A stretch of 64,000 nt of DNA from Cocos nucifera (GCA_006176705.1 QRFJ01000298.1:744001-808000), one strand, 5' to 3'. Positions 24,300 through 37,440 are shown, numbered from the stretch's first letter. Notes: generated from the letters alone by a model not told the origin. A program made the numbers and translations.

Positions 24300-25635
24300 C
24301 TCACAATCACATTGTGATCTTCTAAAATGTAGAAATAATATCCTAATGACTCTTTAGGATATCCTATAAATCGAGCTCTGAAGGACCTAAAGTCTAACTT
24401 ATCCACTTGTTGTCTTTTGATATGAGCCAGACAACCCCAAATTCTGAGATGACTCAGACTTGGTTTCTTACCATGCCATATCTCATACGGTGTGGTAGGA
24501 ATGGTTTTAGAAGGAAACCCTATTCAGTAAGTATATTGCAGTTAACAAATAGTATCTTCAAAGAAAATCAGGGAGGTCTGTGAAGCTCATCATGGATTGG
24601 ATCCATATCTAATAGGGTCCGATTCCTTCATTCTGAAATCCCATTGAGTTGAGGTGTTTCAGGTGGAGTCCATTGAGAGACTATGCCATTTTCCTTGAGA
24701 TAGTCCAGGAATTTCCAACTAAGGTATTCACCTCCTCGATCTGATCGAAGAATCTTAATGGGTTTTTCAATTTGCTTTTCTACTTCATGTCTGAATTCTT
24801 TGAAACTTTTCAAAAGCTTCAGACTTGTGTCTCATAAGATACACATACCCATACCTAGATAAATCATCGGTAAAGGTTATGAAGTAGACAAAGTTGCCTC
24901 TAGCCGGCACATCAAATGGGCCGCACACATCAGTATGTACTAGGGCAAGAAGATCCATGGCCCTTTCCCCATGTCCTACAAAAGGGAGCTTAGTCATTTT
25001 GCCATGAAGACAAGATTCATAAATTGGATATGACTCGGAAAGTCAACGGACTCAATAGCCTAGTTTTCTCTAATTTGTTAACCCTATCTTCTGCTATATG
25101 ACCTAGTCTTAGGTGCCATAGATACCTATCATTTGGACTATCCCTAGGTCATTTCATGGTATTCACATTTTGCTCGATATTAAAAATAGATACATCAACA
25201 TGTAACTGATAAAGACCATTAATAAGGAAACCACTTGTAATTTTATTTCTTTCATAAAGAATGTTATAATGGTCCTTAAGAAAACTAATTACATAGCCTT
25301 CTAATGCAAGGCAAGAAAAAGAAATCAAATTCTTGCTTGCTGCAAGCATATAATAACAATCTTTTAACACTAAGTCTAAACCAAATGGTAGTCGAAGAGG
25401 GTATGTTCCTATGGCCACGATAGCAACTCTTGCTCCATTTTTGATGCGTAGGATCATCTCATCATCCCTCAGCCTCCTGCTATCCTCAAGACCCTACATA
25501 GAAGTGCAAAAGTGAGCACTAGAACCAGAGTCAAGCATCCAACTGGATGCAGAAGAAATCGTAAGGTTAGACTCAATAACGAGCATACCTCCAGAAGGAC
25601 CTGCCTCCTTCTTCTTTAGGATGGCAGGTAAGTAG
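24300..25635 (-). pseudogene. Element E protease and integrase
   Basis: The protease motif MLDSGSSAHFCTSM at about 25552-25510 keeps the catalytic DSG. A GAG-pre-integrase block follows (25457-25149: SGFLINGLYQLHVDVS, NIEQNVNTMK). The integrase core has LVHTDVCGPFDVPARGN with TDDLSRYGYVYLMRHKSE (24997-24785). After a frameshift near 24800 comes LRSDRGGEYLSWKFL and TPPETPQLNGISE (24813-24628), giving all three catalytic acids Asp, Asp, Glu. The C-terminal part to 24300 is disrupted. The protein would process the polyprotein and join cDNA ends to host DNA. Confidence 0.83.
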
Positions 25636-25639
25636 GGCA

Positions 25640-26439
25640 GTTCCTCTTCTAGTGGCCATCATTGTTGCAATAGAAATACTTTCCTTTATCAGCGGCCTTC
25701 TTCTTCAGCTCTACTTTTTCTTCTTTCCTCCTTCCACCTTCTGCTTTTTCATAGACCTTTTCTTCTTTCGAAAAAACTTTCTTTTAGAAGAAGTCTGTTC
25801 CATAGCAAGCACTGAGCCTTTAGAACCTTTCATGGAAAGCTCAACGGTAACTAGCATGTTCATAAGTTCGGCCAAGGAATTTTGAAGTTTATGCATATGG
25901 TAGTTCATGATAAACTGCCCATACTCATCAGTCAAAGATTGCAGAATTATATCATTCTGCAGGTCCAAATCCAACTTCACTCTGAGCTTCTCAAGCTCTT
26001 TCAAATTCTTGATCATCATCAGACAATGATCTTGGACTGACTGCCCATCATGCATCTTAGCCTTGAAAAGTTGCTTATTGTCTTGATACTTGGCTGCGTG
26101 ACTCTGTTCACCAAACATCTCTTGTAGGTGAGCCAACATTTGGCGAGCAGTCTTGATATCTTCATGTTGGCCCTAAAGATCATCAGACATGGAGCACAAC
26201 ATGTAGTATCTGGCCTTTTTATCTTCGTCTGTCCACTTATCCAGAGATGCACTCTATTCAGTGAATGGACGAGCTAGTAAGATGGAAGGATCCTGATCTA
26301 GTACGTGAGTTAACTTCTCGAAACCCAAAATAATTTTGAAGTTTTGGAGCCAATCCTTGTAATTTGGTCCGGTTAGTCTATGGGTGTCCAGGATTCGTGC
26401 TAATGGATTGGATGCAGATATTTTCCTATAGAGAGTCAA
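25640..26439 (-). pseudogene. Element E gag with one early stop
   Basis: The start ATG (first base 26439) follows the leader and gives a gag beginning MTLYRKISASNPLARILDTH. A single TAG stops it after 61 codons, near 26255. A long block resumes (26139-25711) with MLAHLQEMFGEQSHAAKY, HDGQSVQDHCLMMIKNL and LAELMNMLVTVEL, ending in a Lys/Arg-rich tail typical of copia nucleocapsids. A zinc knuckle remnant at 25690-25640 reads YFYCNNDGH, stop, KRNCP: the first Cys is Tyr and the usual Trp is a stop. Gag assembles the particle around the RNA. Confidence 0.82.
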
Positions 26440-28282
26440 AGTTTCTAGTTAAATATTATAATTAAGACTTAACTAATTTATTTAAAAATTTTATTTTTAA
26501 ATAAATTAGCTTCCACTATTTTCTTGGATCCCTACACTCCCTCTGTAGAGATGTGAAAATCTCCATGATTAATGATTTCTAGTGGATGGTGCAATCCCAC
26601 CAACTGACTCATCACCTCACCTAACAATTATTGGTGATGGGTTAGCCAATGAGTGAACAACTCTTGTTCAATGATTCTCCAATCAAGATGCATCAAACTT
26701 GATCTCTAATTCATGAATCTCACTGTGCCCGAAATATTGATCCACTCCTTAGTTAAGTCAGACCCACCATTTGCATAGATTGGATTCCTAATTGAGTCTC
26801 TCACCATATCCAAAATATTGAGCCCAATACATCCTCCAGCCCGTAGCATTCAATGCCTAATAGACATGGTTGTGTCTTTCCAGTACAACTGAGCCACTGT
26901 AACCAGCTAAGAACAATCAACCTCGGAAAGGGTCTGCACATCTATAATGGAGGAAGACCTTAGACTTAATCTTTTCTTAGGAAGATTTGATTTAGGTCTC
27001 ATTAAACTAGATTTGACATAGTCATAACCATTATGACTAACCTAATGGCATGGGTTAGCTCGGATTATTGACCACCTCAGATCATAACTAAGCTAACAAA
27101 CATGGCCAGGTAAGTGAGACCGGTGAAGGGATATGCCATTAACTCGACAAGAATGCATTCGAGTCGAGTAGCTCCCAATTAAAAATTAGTCGATTGTATC
27201 TACCAGACTTACCTTAGACATCAAATTGTTGAGCCAGAACCAATCGAGTTAGCCTACAATCCAGACTCTAACCACTGAGCCTAATTAGGTCTTAGCTTGA
27301 TCGATCACTCACGTGACTCGATCTTGACCTAGACTTAATCCTATTAGGCTGGTCAATTTAAGCACTGTTGATCCCATCTAACCAACTCTTGATTTGGTTT
27401 GATCAACCACTTAGACCTAATTGAGCTACCCAAGCCCGAACCCAATATTATGAATATATTTTAGATTTAAAATTCTTAATTTTAGATTTAATTAATATTT
27501 CATAATCTTAATTCTTAATTAAATTTAGGGTTCATAAATAAAACATGTAAATAAAATCCTAGGGTTTCAGGATCTAGGGTTTTGCAGAAAGTAAGTTTTT
27601 GATTTTTGATTAAGGACGAATGCACAGCACCCCTACACATCATAAGAACACTTCATCGAATGGGAGGAGAGGATATTTAAATTCTACTTTATTCTTATGA
27701 CCGGACGGCCAAGGGGAATGCCTTAATCAGAAATATAAATCTACAAAACTAGTTAGATCTACATCATATATCTCATATATAAAATTTGATCTAACTTAAT
27801 ACATGTTTTGTATACATCTCATGTATCATGCATGCATATTTTTTAGATCTAAATTATCTTATAATTATCTAAAAAATTAGATTTAAATTGATCACATAAA
27901 AATAAATTCTAATATAAACAACTATGTAACTATTCCACAACTAGTCTAGACATGCAATCATCATATCTCATATGATCTAAAAATTAAATAATTTTATTTT
28001 CTATTTTTTAGAACTTATTATAATATTTATAATTATTATAAAATAAAAAATAAATAGATTTAAAATTATAATTTAATCAAAATAAATTATGATCATGCAA
28101 TAATATGTATAGAACTATTCTATTTTACAACTAGTCATGCATATTGTAGAACTTAGATCTATATTATTTAATTTTAATTTTTTTAATTTTAAATTTAATC
28201 ATATCTCATGTGACATCTAAAATTATCAATTATTAGATCAAAATAAATTAAAAATTAGATCTAAATAATTTTTATGGAACCT
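26440..28282 (-). other. Untranslated leader of element E
   Basis: This 1.84-kb stretch is AT-rich, without a supported gene, and collinear with the leader of C. Confidence 0.75.
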
Positions 28283-28295
28283 GGCTCTGATACCA
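28283..28295 (-). promoter_or_regulatory. Primer binding site of element E (tRNA-iMet)
   Basis: The minus strand reads TGGTATCAGAGCC, a perfect match, two bases inside the LTR end at 28298. Confidence 0.93.
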
Positions 28296-28297
28296 GT

Positions 28298-30568
28298 TGA
28301 AGGAAAAATTCTGATTTTTCAAATCAGATTCGTTCAGATCTAATCAGATCAAGAGAGATATTTTAAAAAATTCCCTCAAGCATCCATATTAGATTTGATA
28401 TATTTTAAATTTAATTTTATAGATCTAATAAATTAAATTAAATTAAATTAAATTTATACCTTGATGTGGGTAATCCGATTATCCTTTGATGATCCTTCTA
28501 ATTGCCTGAGGTTCTGGATCTAGCCATGCAAACTTCTGGTCTCTACCGATATTCACTTGGGCTGAATTTGGAGATCTTCTTCTTCTTTATCATCTCTCCA
28601 AAAATCATATCTGGATCTGATTTAGAGAATCTTCAAAACTCCTTCTGATGATCAGTAGTCATCTCTGCAACAGTGCTACCTTCTTCCTTTCTCGTCGGCC
28701 TTTTCTTGCTTGGATTGCACCAAACTGAAGTCCAACTTCCCTTGGGTGTGAGAGGAGAGAGAGGATTAGAAGATGGCATGGAGGAGGGAGAGGGGCAGCC
28801 TTGGGGCATGGGCTAAAAGGGAACTCTATGAAAGTTGGGTGCAGACAGGATTTATTTATTGACCCTGCTGCGCCATGTAGTGCCACATCATCCCGACCAA
28901 TCGCATTGCCTCATGCAATCAGATCTAAATCTGATTGATGGGATGACATCACCTGATCTAATCAGATGAGATCCCTATAAATTCATCCTTAGATGGTGCC
29001 TAAGACTGATCAAAGTCTATAGGTAAGGGTCACTTAAGTAGAATCCAAGAAGCAACCTAGAGTCCCATCCACATGGGACTCCAGGTGTTCCTATCCATGG
29101 GTGCACGCCATCCTAGGCATGCACCCCCTCCTTTCCAAATTTTAGTAAGGGGACAAGCCCCTATCTACTCTCCAATAAGTGCATGACACATGGGCAGATG
29201 TCCAAGGATCAAATGTCAATGTTTGACCAAAGTCAAAAGACAAGAATTAGCAGGTGACAAAAAATGGCATGTGCTGTCTTAAATTTATCTCATAAATTAA
29301 GACAACCCTTTTCTAATCTAGACAAGCTCCAGTCAGATCAAGTAAATATACCTGAGTGAGCACAAACTTATTTGGCTCAGTTGAGATAACTTTTAATGAT
29401 AGAAAAAGGAGAATGTTAGATTCAATCATGTGCTAGCATGATTTTCTTGAACCTAATTGAATCTAATTCAAATTAATTAAACTAGGTTAGTACAATTGAT
29501 GATATCCAAATCCAAACCTTTATTTGTGTGACCTAGTTAGGTTCAGTTCTGTATGGTAATGGGATATGTCATAATCTCCATCATCGACATCATTGAAACT
29601 CCTTTCGATGGATTAGAACTCTTCTAATTTAAACAATTGGAATGATCGATCATCTAAATCATTCTAATTGCTCCCAAAATCCACCAATGACATCTAGCAG
29701 TATATGGTGGCAACCCATCAAAATTGAAAATGAACCTCTCGGTGCAACTACTTGTGTAATTAAGTTCTTCTATCTTGAGCTCCGATCAGATTAGGGTTAA
29801 GGTGAACTCGTTAAACCCTAATTTCTATTATATGATTTAATCATTCGATTCAAGTTCGATGTAAAAAATCCAATAGAAACTCTTTCTATTATTTCACTCT
29901 CTGCCATGGCCATGGGCTTATGGACTTGATTCTCATGATCATCGTAGGGCTGCTCCTCATCCACCGAGGTAGATAGATTCCCTCTTGGTGCAATCCAATT
30001 CCTATAATGAACATGTTATAGCCAACATACACCTCAGGATTTCAAATGGCTAAGAGATCGAGTCATGGTGTAGTCAAACTATAACACCCTCAAGGTAAGC
30101 TGTCGATGCACCTCAGGTCAAAGAACTAGACATACCACTGCAGCTTCGAGTCAGTCATTGACGAGAAGGTAAACTTCCTTATGACTACTCAAGGTGGTCA
30201 TGCTCAGTGCCCTCGTTCTCTAACGAGTATCTATACTCTCGCTCTGATATCTCTACATCGTAAACTCAAGACTCATCTACTATAAAGAAGTGATTGTACA
30301 CTAACCTTCTGGATCAATCACCATCCTCATGATGATCCTACGGTTAGGAGCATTTTATGAGTTAATAAATAAAAATTTATTTCTTAAATTTTCAACTCTT
30401 AAAAATATGAATTATTATTACCATTAACTCAAGAGATGTATCCCTAAATACATATTTATGATAGAAAATAATCTATTTTATTATTTATAATCAAAATTTT
30501 TATTTTGCCCTTAGAAGTGTATTACAAGTGTCAGCCAATTTTGGCTTCTAGAGCACACATATCTAACA
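28298..30568 (-). repeat. Element E 5' LTR
   Basis: 2271 bp; plus strand TGAAGGAAAAATTC to ATATCTAACA. It is the partner of 20207-22461. The promoter region equivalent to the 3' LTR TATA is mutated here (plus 'atttattgaccc' near 28855). Confidence 0.88.
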
Positions 30569-30573
30569 AGATT
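30569..30573. repeat. Target site duplication of element E, right copy
   Basis: AGATT, identical to 20202-20206. Confidence 0.88.
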
Positions 30574-31715
30574 AAATATGGACTTAATTAAGAAATTGAT
30601 CAAACCTAATTAATAGTTAATTAGGATTAGGTCATTTCTTTTCTATAGATCAGTTCAATAGTTATAGTTGATCAAAGTCTATATATCTAACAAATAGACT
30701 TGATCAAGGCTCAGTGGTCGAGCCCGAGTTTTTAGGCAGACCAAATCAAAACTGACAAATCAGTTGGTGTCTAAGGTAAGTCTAGCATTTTAGATCAATG
30801 GTTTTTAATTGACAGCTCACTTACCTGGCCATTTCTGATGGTATCTAAGGCAAGCCTTGGCAGACCCTCCTACCGATCTTACTTACCTGGCCAATGTGGT
30901 TAATCAGCTTTCAATTAGGTTGCTTATTAATTTGAGCTAACCCATGTCACATAGAAAATCAGTGAGATTGATTTCATTTAGTGAGACTGATTTAGGTGCC
31001 CATGGACCAAAATTGATCCTAATCCTCATCAGTGACTTATGAAGTCAGTGGGAGGACTTGACTTGGTGAAGTCAGTGGGAGCAAATTGGTCCATGTCCTT
31101 TCTATCCTTAAATCACTAATAATTTAAATCTTCTAAAATTATTAGATCCTTAAAATGATGAAGTTATAGAGATAACCGAGTCATAGCCTTCCATTAAGGT
31201 GTTTGATATTAAGTCCATTAACTCAATAATCATTGGAGGCCCATAGGCCTGGTGCTTATTGACTAATGGAATTATCATTCATCATATGGCGATTTGGATG
31301 TGTCTCTCTAATGGTGGTTAGGTTGACCAACCATAGTTGGGCTTAATCATTCGTTAGTTAGATGCACCAAGTATGCTCATGTTAATGGTTGAACCTAATC
31401 GGATCCTTACAGTGGAGGCCCTAGCCTACTGATTAGGTTTCTGAGGTAAAATTAAATTGCTAAAAGTTGTTTGGAGAACAATTGGTTATGAACCTACCCT
31501 TAGATGTACATGGGTTGACCAACCATAGTTAGACTTATGTGTAGTCTATGTGGATTCTAGTATCTACTAGAAAATTAAAGTAATTTTTGAATTGGAGGTA
31601 GAGGCTATCAATTCGAATAAAATAGTGGAAGAATCTTTAGACTAAAGTCCAAGTCTTTAGGTTTAATATAATTCATATACTTAGGTCCATGTTCTCTTTT
31701 CTCAAATTAAGGCTA
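30574..31715 (+). other. Leader of element D, second part
   Basis: No open frame. It continues D's leader after E. Several stretches resemble A's leader, reverse-complemented, for example around 31240-31330 and 31560-31640. Confidence 0.68.
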
Positions 31716-32480
31716 AACCCTAATTGCTCCTATCACTATTAGACAGTGAAGACTTATGAACCCAACTTTGATAATCAGTATCGAAAGTTAAATTTGGTTC
31801 AGCAGTACGAATGGGTTCGTATTGGAGCTTCTAAGCCCAGTCAAAATAATAAGTCCTAAAGAAAGAAGAATTATCTTGCTTTCCTTGACCATAACAGGCT
31901 GAACAAGAGAAAAGAGCAAGAGTTACTTATCAAAGACGTTATATGATAACATCTTAAAATTTCTCTATATGTAATTCTACTACCTGGGTATTAGATACCA
32001 GTGGTCTTACGTAATTCGTTGCAAAGACATTAGGTAAGTGGAATATGCACACCCTAGTTAGCTTATATCATGGATGTCTATGTTTGACATTACCAGCTTA
32101 ATCATGTTAACAAGAATAGGATAAACGGGTTAGCTTGAGAGGGAAACCTCAATATCAATGATTGTGAATCATTGATAGACTATGAATCTTATCTTCTTGG
32201 GAAGATGACAAAGTCACCTTTTACTAGAAAAGATGAAGGAGCTGATAAAGTTCTAAGTCTCATACACAGTGATGTATGTGGACTTATGAACTTAAGCGCC
32301 AAAGGAAGATACTAATATTTCATTACAGACGACCTATCTGGGCATGGGTGCATCTGACCTGAATTATTTGAAATGTTCAAACGATTCAATAATGAAATAG
32401 AAAAACAAACTAAAAAGGTATTAGAACTCTTCAATCGGATCAAGGAGGCGAATACTTATTCAGTGAGTTTTTGACATATC
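31716..32480 (+). pseudogene. Element D gag and integrase remnants, heavily deleted
   Basis: The gag start is recognisable near 31722-31790 as LLDSEDL with later stops, parallel to A's LLDNDKLMGPNF. Most of gag is missing. A protease-like stretch near 31980-32010 is followed by a zinc/GAG-pre-integrase block from 32100: HVNKNRINGLA, DCESLIDYES and LLGKMTKSPFTRKDEGAD. LIHSDVCGLM near 32258 has the first integrase Asp. A degraded SDRGGEY region near 32430 reads FNRIKEANTYS, with loss of the second Asp. No protein could be made. Confidence 0.68.
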
Positions 32481-34070
32481 TAAGAGAGAATTGAATTCTC
32501 TCTCAAGTGGATTTCTTTTTGAAACATAGTGTATCTAAAAAAAAAATTAAACTTTGATAGACATGGTTCAATCCACTATAAGGTTCACTTGTTTGCTATT
32601 TCAGGGTTGTGCTCTTATGGCTACTAGTTTTACCCTGAAAAAGATTCTGAGTAAATCTATTGCATAGATTTCATATGGGATATGGATCGGGCGTAGACCT
32701 AGACTCTCTCACTTTTGGATTTGGAGTTGATCAGCCTATGTCATATATTTGCACATACATAAACTTGGATTCTGGTCCAATAAGTATTTAAGGGTTATTA
32801 ATTCTACTATGTTAAAGAACATAAGATGTTCATCAGTAGTAGGGCATTCCTTTTGGAAAGGAGTTCTTTAGAGAAGAAACTGATGCCTATCAAGTTGAAC
32901 TTGAAAAAAATTGATTGATAGAAAAGAACTGACGTAATCTAGTAAACCTACAGAACTAGATTTGATCAGATTAAATCTGGAGCCCATTAAAGTGTCACCT
33001 TTAAGAAGATCTGGTAGAGTACCACATCAGCTAGATAGATACTTCAGTATCTAGGTTTGAGATGGCGATCCTGTTGAGCTCGATGAGAACAACAAGGATC
33101 CGATCACCTATAGGGATACAATGCAGTGATCTGGAGCCACATGATCCAAATTAAAGTTCATGAAAATCAATAGTGTATGGACACTAGTTGATTCACCTGA
33201 AAGGATAAAATTCATTGGGTGTGAATGAATTTTTAAAAGGATCAAAGTAGCATAGATGGGAAGGCAAAGACCTTAAAGCCTGTTTGGCTATTACCTCAAA
33301 ATTCGAACATACATTTTGAATGTATGCCTTTATTATGAACAAAGACAAATTCTACATTTGTAATTAGACAAAATATTCTATAGTGTTATTCCTTGTGTTG
33401 TCTGTAGATGAAATTTTTTTAATCGAGAATGATGTCCTAGCATTGCAAAGAATAAAAGTTTAGCTGTCATCTTATTTCTCCATGTACGTGATCAAACATG
33501 GTATACTCACTAGAGGTAGTGAGCAGATACCAATCTGATCCAAGTGAAAGCCACTAGAAGATTGTATAGACAATCCTTAAGTATTTGAAAAATACTAAGG
33601 TCCAGTGACTCAAATATGGAAGTACTAACTTAAAATATGTGGATATTTTAATTTCAGTCAGAACAAGATGACAACTAAAGAATATCGGCTCATACCCTAA
33701 TTATAGTAGTAATCTGCTGGAAAGGTTCCAAGTAGGATACTTTAGCCTATTCAGTTAGTGATGTAGAGTACATCGTGGCATATGATGTTGCCATGTAAGC
33801 AGTGTAGTTGCTGAGATTCATTAGCGGGTTGGGACTGGCACCCTCCACCAATGATCCAGTCCTATCATAGCACTGGAGCCATAGCTTAGGCTAAAGAACT
33901 CAATGACTAGCATATTCTACATTGCTATCACCTTTGATTTTAGATCAAGGTGACGTCGATCTTTAGAAGGTCGAAGTAAAAGAAGAACTTGACCGACCCA
34001 TTTGCTAAGGCCTCGGAACCATGGAGTTCTATGAACTCAAGTAGAAAATAGGATATTTGATATCATTTTG
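32481..34070 (+). pseudogene. Element D reverse transcriptase and RNase H, dead
   Basis: Integrase C-terminal wording (SYGIWIGRRPRLSHFWIW) appears near 32665-32730. The RT core at 33387-33435 reads LVLSVDEIFLIENDV, where YVDD has become SVDE at 33401-33412, removing a catalytic Asp. RT is shortened: after the Phe-Ser-Met block at about 33475 the text jumps to the SREGSEQIPI-like region near 33510, with some 250 bp missing relative to A. RNase H remnants (DVEYIVAYDVAM near 33760; GAIA-like block near 33880) run to about 34050 with many stops. Confidence 0.7.
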
Positions 34071-34081
34071 ATTGGCTTTAG

Positions 34082-34094
34082 TTCAAGTGGAAGT
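34082..34094 (+). promoter_or_regulatory. Polypurine tract of element D
   Basis: TTCAAGTGGAAGT stands immediately before the 3' LTR, one change from the CAAGTGGGAGTT of C, E and G. Confidence 0.7.
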
Positions 34095-37000
34095 TATTAA
34101 AAAATATATCCTAAAGCCAATCATCTAAGTAGTAGATGATTGAAATTAGTATATAAATTATCTAATAATAATAGTTATTTGGCTGGTTCATCATAAAAGT
34201 TCTATCTTCCTTAAATAAACTTCTAAATTATGATAAAATTCTTAGAACCACAATCAATCAATAAAGGAGGATTTATTGAATGGTTCTTAAATTATTCATG
34301 ATCAAATGATAAGTTATTGATAAGGATAATAACTTATCGAGTGTAGGTCACTGTATGCCATATGCATTGGTTGTCCTCATAACCAAGTGGTGTGGAGACA
34401 CTAGAATGGCATCCACATGAGATGTAGGAGTATATTTGCACTGAACATGATCAATGTAGTACTCTACTATCAAGAGTAGCTAGCTAAGGCCAATGGATAA
34501 AAGTATCCCTCCAATCTGAGATCACTACTGTGATTTGCAAGCAACTCACTGTACTTTGGTGTCAGACTATCTGTATTTCTAATATAGGTTTGAAAAATTT
34601 TTGAGTACAGTCAAGTACTTGTAAAGTCGATGTGTGAGTCAAGTTGGGATTGACCACTCCTAATTAACTTCAGAAAGAGAATGACTCGCTATGTTTTAAT
34701 TTAGCAAAACCAAGACCTGGGTAATCCTCGTGAGGTGACATGAGATTTGCAAAATTTTGAGATACAAAAGAGATAACTTGTATGAGTGTTTGATAGCGTA
34801 CTCAAAGTTGTCTTGAGCATTATTGGTCATAGAGATGAATTATATGGTAACCATAGGCTAAGGTTCTAAGAATGTTGCTTTGCATACATTCGACCTATCT
34901 AGACGTCGAAAACCATTGCTAGATGGTAACTTTAATTGGTACAAAAATTAGTTTTTATGCTACCAACTTAGGTTCGAACCTATGAGATCATACATATTAG
35001 AGCTTGTAACCTGATTAGATGATTGATCGATGATTGAGAATCGTTCTACGGTCAAACGATCAATGCGATTGATGTTTGACCTAATGCAAGTATTATAGGA
35101 GGATCGATCAGCAATTGGATTGCTAATTGACTCAATTTGATTGAGCAATAGATCTGAGATTAAGTCTAATTGAATTAGATTTCATTAGAATTGATTTAAA
35201 TTTAATTATATTAAATTTAATTAATTTGTTGGATAAGCCAATCGTAAGGAAGAACAAGTTCTTGTTAGACCAGGATTTGAGTGCACCTAATTTTAAATTG
35301 ACTTCAGATTTAAATCAAAATTAAATATGATTTAATTTGATTTAATTAGGTTTTTAAATGGACTAGGATCACCCTTAATTAGTTGTATTTAATCTGGTTT
35401 AAATATGATTTAAACTAGGCTTTGACCTAGTCAAATAGGAGGAGTCCTAGTTGGACTAGGACTCTCTCCCTTCCTTGCTCCAATAAAAGCCAACGCCCAC
35501 TTTTGTTTTTCTAGATCTTTACATGAGATTTTCCATGCCAATGAGAGGTCCCCACATCCCACCTATCAGATTATTTGGAATATTTTTTGACTTGGTCAAA
35601 ACTAGAAGAAAGTTGGAAATTATTTCCTACTTGGAAGAGTCTTCTTTGACCCAAACTCCTCCCTCCCTTGTGGGCCAACTCTAACCACGCCCCTCTATCT
35701 TATTCAGCCCTTTCTCCCTTGTTTTGTGCATGAGATTTAGATGTCTCATGCCTAATTTTTAGGAAAGGATGCCCCATAGGACTCCTAAGAGTCCCTCCTT
35801 GACTAGGTTTTGACCTAGTCAAAAGGGGCTCTAAGAGGGACGGCTCTTAGAGATTTTTAGTGGTGTCAAAAAAACTCTAGAATTCCCATGGTAAAAACTA
35901 GAAGGAAGAGAAGGTTTGGCATGGGGGTTATGGGTGCCTACTTTCTTGGAGAAATGGGTTTCATTATGACATGAAAAGTTCATGTCTTAATGAAGACAAA
36001 GGTAAGAAAAAAATCTATTTTCCCTTAGAGATTTATTATATAACCTTCTCTTATTTTCTTGTGTGATTTTTTATATGATAAAAATCTCAGAGAGAGAGAG
36101 AGAGAGAGGAAGGGCTTGAGGAAAGATGGCACCATGATCCTTAGAGAAAAGGTCTTCATTTGGACATCAATCGTTGATGTCATGAAGGCACAAAGGTAAG
36201 AGAAGATTGTCTTCTCTTTGTTTTCTTTTGAGTATCTTCTTCTTCATTATTTTATGTGATTTTTATATGATAAAGATCTGAGAGAGAGAGAGAGAGGAAG
36301 AGGGTGTGCGATCTATGCTCCAAGGTGTTGGGGCATGGTGATCATTTTTGGACATGATCTGATCATGTCCTAATGCGAGAAGAAGAAGAGAAGAAAGTCT
36401 TCTCTTAGGGTTTCCTTGAGAGCCCTTCTTCTCCATCCTTTTGTGAGATTTTTATGAGAAAAATCAAAGGTGTGAGATCTAGAAAAATAGAAAAAAATCT
36501 AGAGGAGAAGGTCTCCTCTGATCCTAGTATAGAGATGTTTTCAGGACATTAACCGTTGATGTTCTAAAGGAGAAGATTTATCTTCTCTTAGGGTTTTTTC
36601 CATATGTTTTTATTTCTATTTTTTGGGAGATCCAAAAGTTGGATTTCTCCCTCAATCCTCAATGTATTCTTCATCTCTTAGAGAGTCCATGAGATCTGAA
36701 GAATACTTATTTGATTGACCATCAGGAGAGATCCGCAAGAAGCTAGCACTTCGAGCAGATCTTCGTTCAATGAACCTTCGATCTGTATTGCAGGTTCATG
36801 TGGATCAACTATAGAGGTCGGATGCTTGTGCGGCTCCAAAGGCAACAATAGATTCAGCTACAAAGTTCTCGACCCATGCAAAGATAATAGATATGATCTC
36901 TTGATGATCTAGATGTGATCTAGGGTTAGATCTAAAATTATTCTAGATCTAGGTATTGATCAATACCACTTATGATTAATTTAATTTTAGATTTATATTT

Positions 37001-37152
37001 GCATCATAACATGTTATAGATCCTTGATGTAGAATTTTATAATTTGATTACATGCATATTGTAGATTAAATAGTTTAATCTATGTCTTTCGCTGCTTTAT
37101 ATTTCGAAAAAGTTTTGAAATCTATGCATGAAATCCTGCATGTTTTCCAACA
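34095..37152 (+). repeat. Element D 3' LTR
   Basis: 3058 bp; start mutated to TATTAAAAAATATATCC, end TTTTCCAACA. Partner of 16252-19297. The same palindrome-bearing units occur at about 36000-36600, with inverted repeats at 36163-36181 (perfect 8-base arms), 36350-36370 and 36546-36562. A GA run lies at 36088-36109. Confidence 0.87.
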
Positions 37153-37440
37153 GTATAATGACCGTTATATATTTACTGAATAGGGTTTTCTGTAAAATCG
37201 TTCCTACCACACTATATGAGATATGGCATGGTAAGAAACTAAGTCTATGTCATCTCAAAATTTGGGATTGTTCGGCTCATGTCAAGAGATAACAGGTGGA
37301 CAAATTAGAGTCTAAATCCTTTAGAGCTTGGTTTATTGGATATTCTAAAGGGTCATTAGAATATTATTTCTATCTTTCAAAAAATCACAATGTGATTGTG
37401 ACTCGACATGCCATCTTCCTTGAAAAATAATTTATTTTAG
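37153..37440 (+). pseudogene. Element C integrase C-terminal part
   Basis: It continues C's integrase after D. The order RYIFTE..LNRV-like, then TPYEIWHGKK-like (near 37200-37240), KIWDCSAHVKR-like and FIGYPKGS.EYYFY-like blocks matches element G at 62998-62681. Stops are present. Confidence 0.72.

Larger units (their letters stand above)
20207..30568 (-). mobile_element. Ty1/copia element E, Angela-like, minus strand, best preserved copy
   Basis: It is 10,362 bp with both LTRs (2255 and 2271 bp) and a perfect 5-bp target duplication AGATT (20202-20206 and 30569-30573). On the minus strand it has a 5' LTR, perfect primer site, 1.8-kb leader, gag, protease, integrase, RT, RNase H, polypurine tract and 3' LTR. 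It is the innermost element of the B-C-D-E nest. Catalytic motifs of protease (DSGSS), integrase (D, D, E) and RT (YVDD) are all readable, but stops and frameshifts interrupt the polyprotein. Confidence 0.92.
16252..37152 (+). mobile_element. Ty1/copia element D with ~3.05-kb LTRs, plus strand, split by E
   Basis: It has a 5' LTR (16252-19297), tRNA-iMet primer site, leader broken by E, then badly decayed gag-pol (31716-34070), a polypurine tract and a 3' LTR (34095-37152). Parts of its LTR resemble A's LTR read in the same element orientation, and its pol is of the A/B type, so it is a longer-LTR relative of A and B. It sits in the integrase of C. RT reads SVDE instead of YVDD, so this copy could not have moved itself in its present state. 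Confidence 0.87.
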
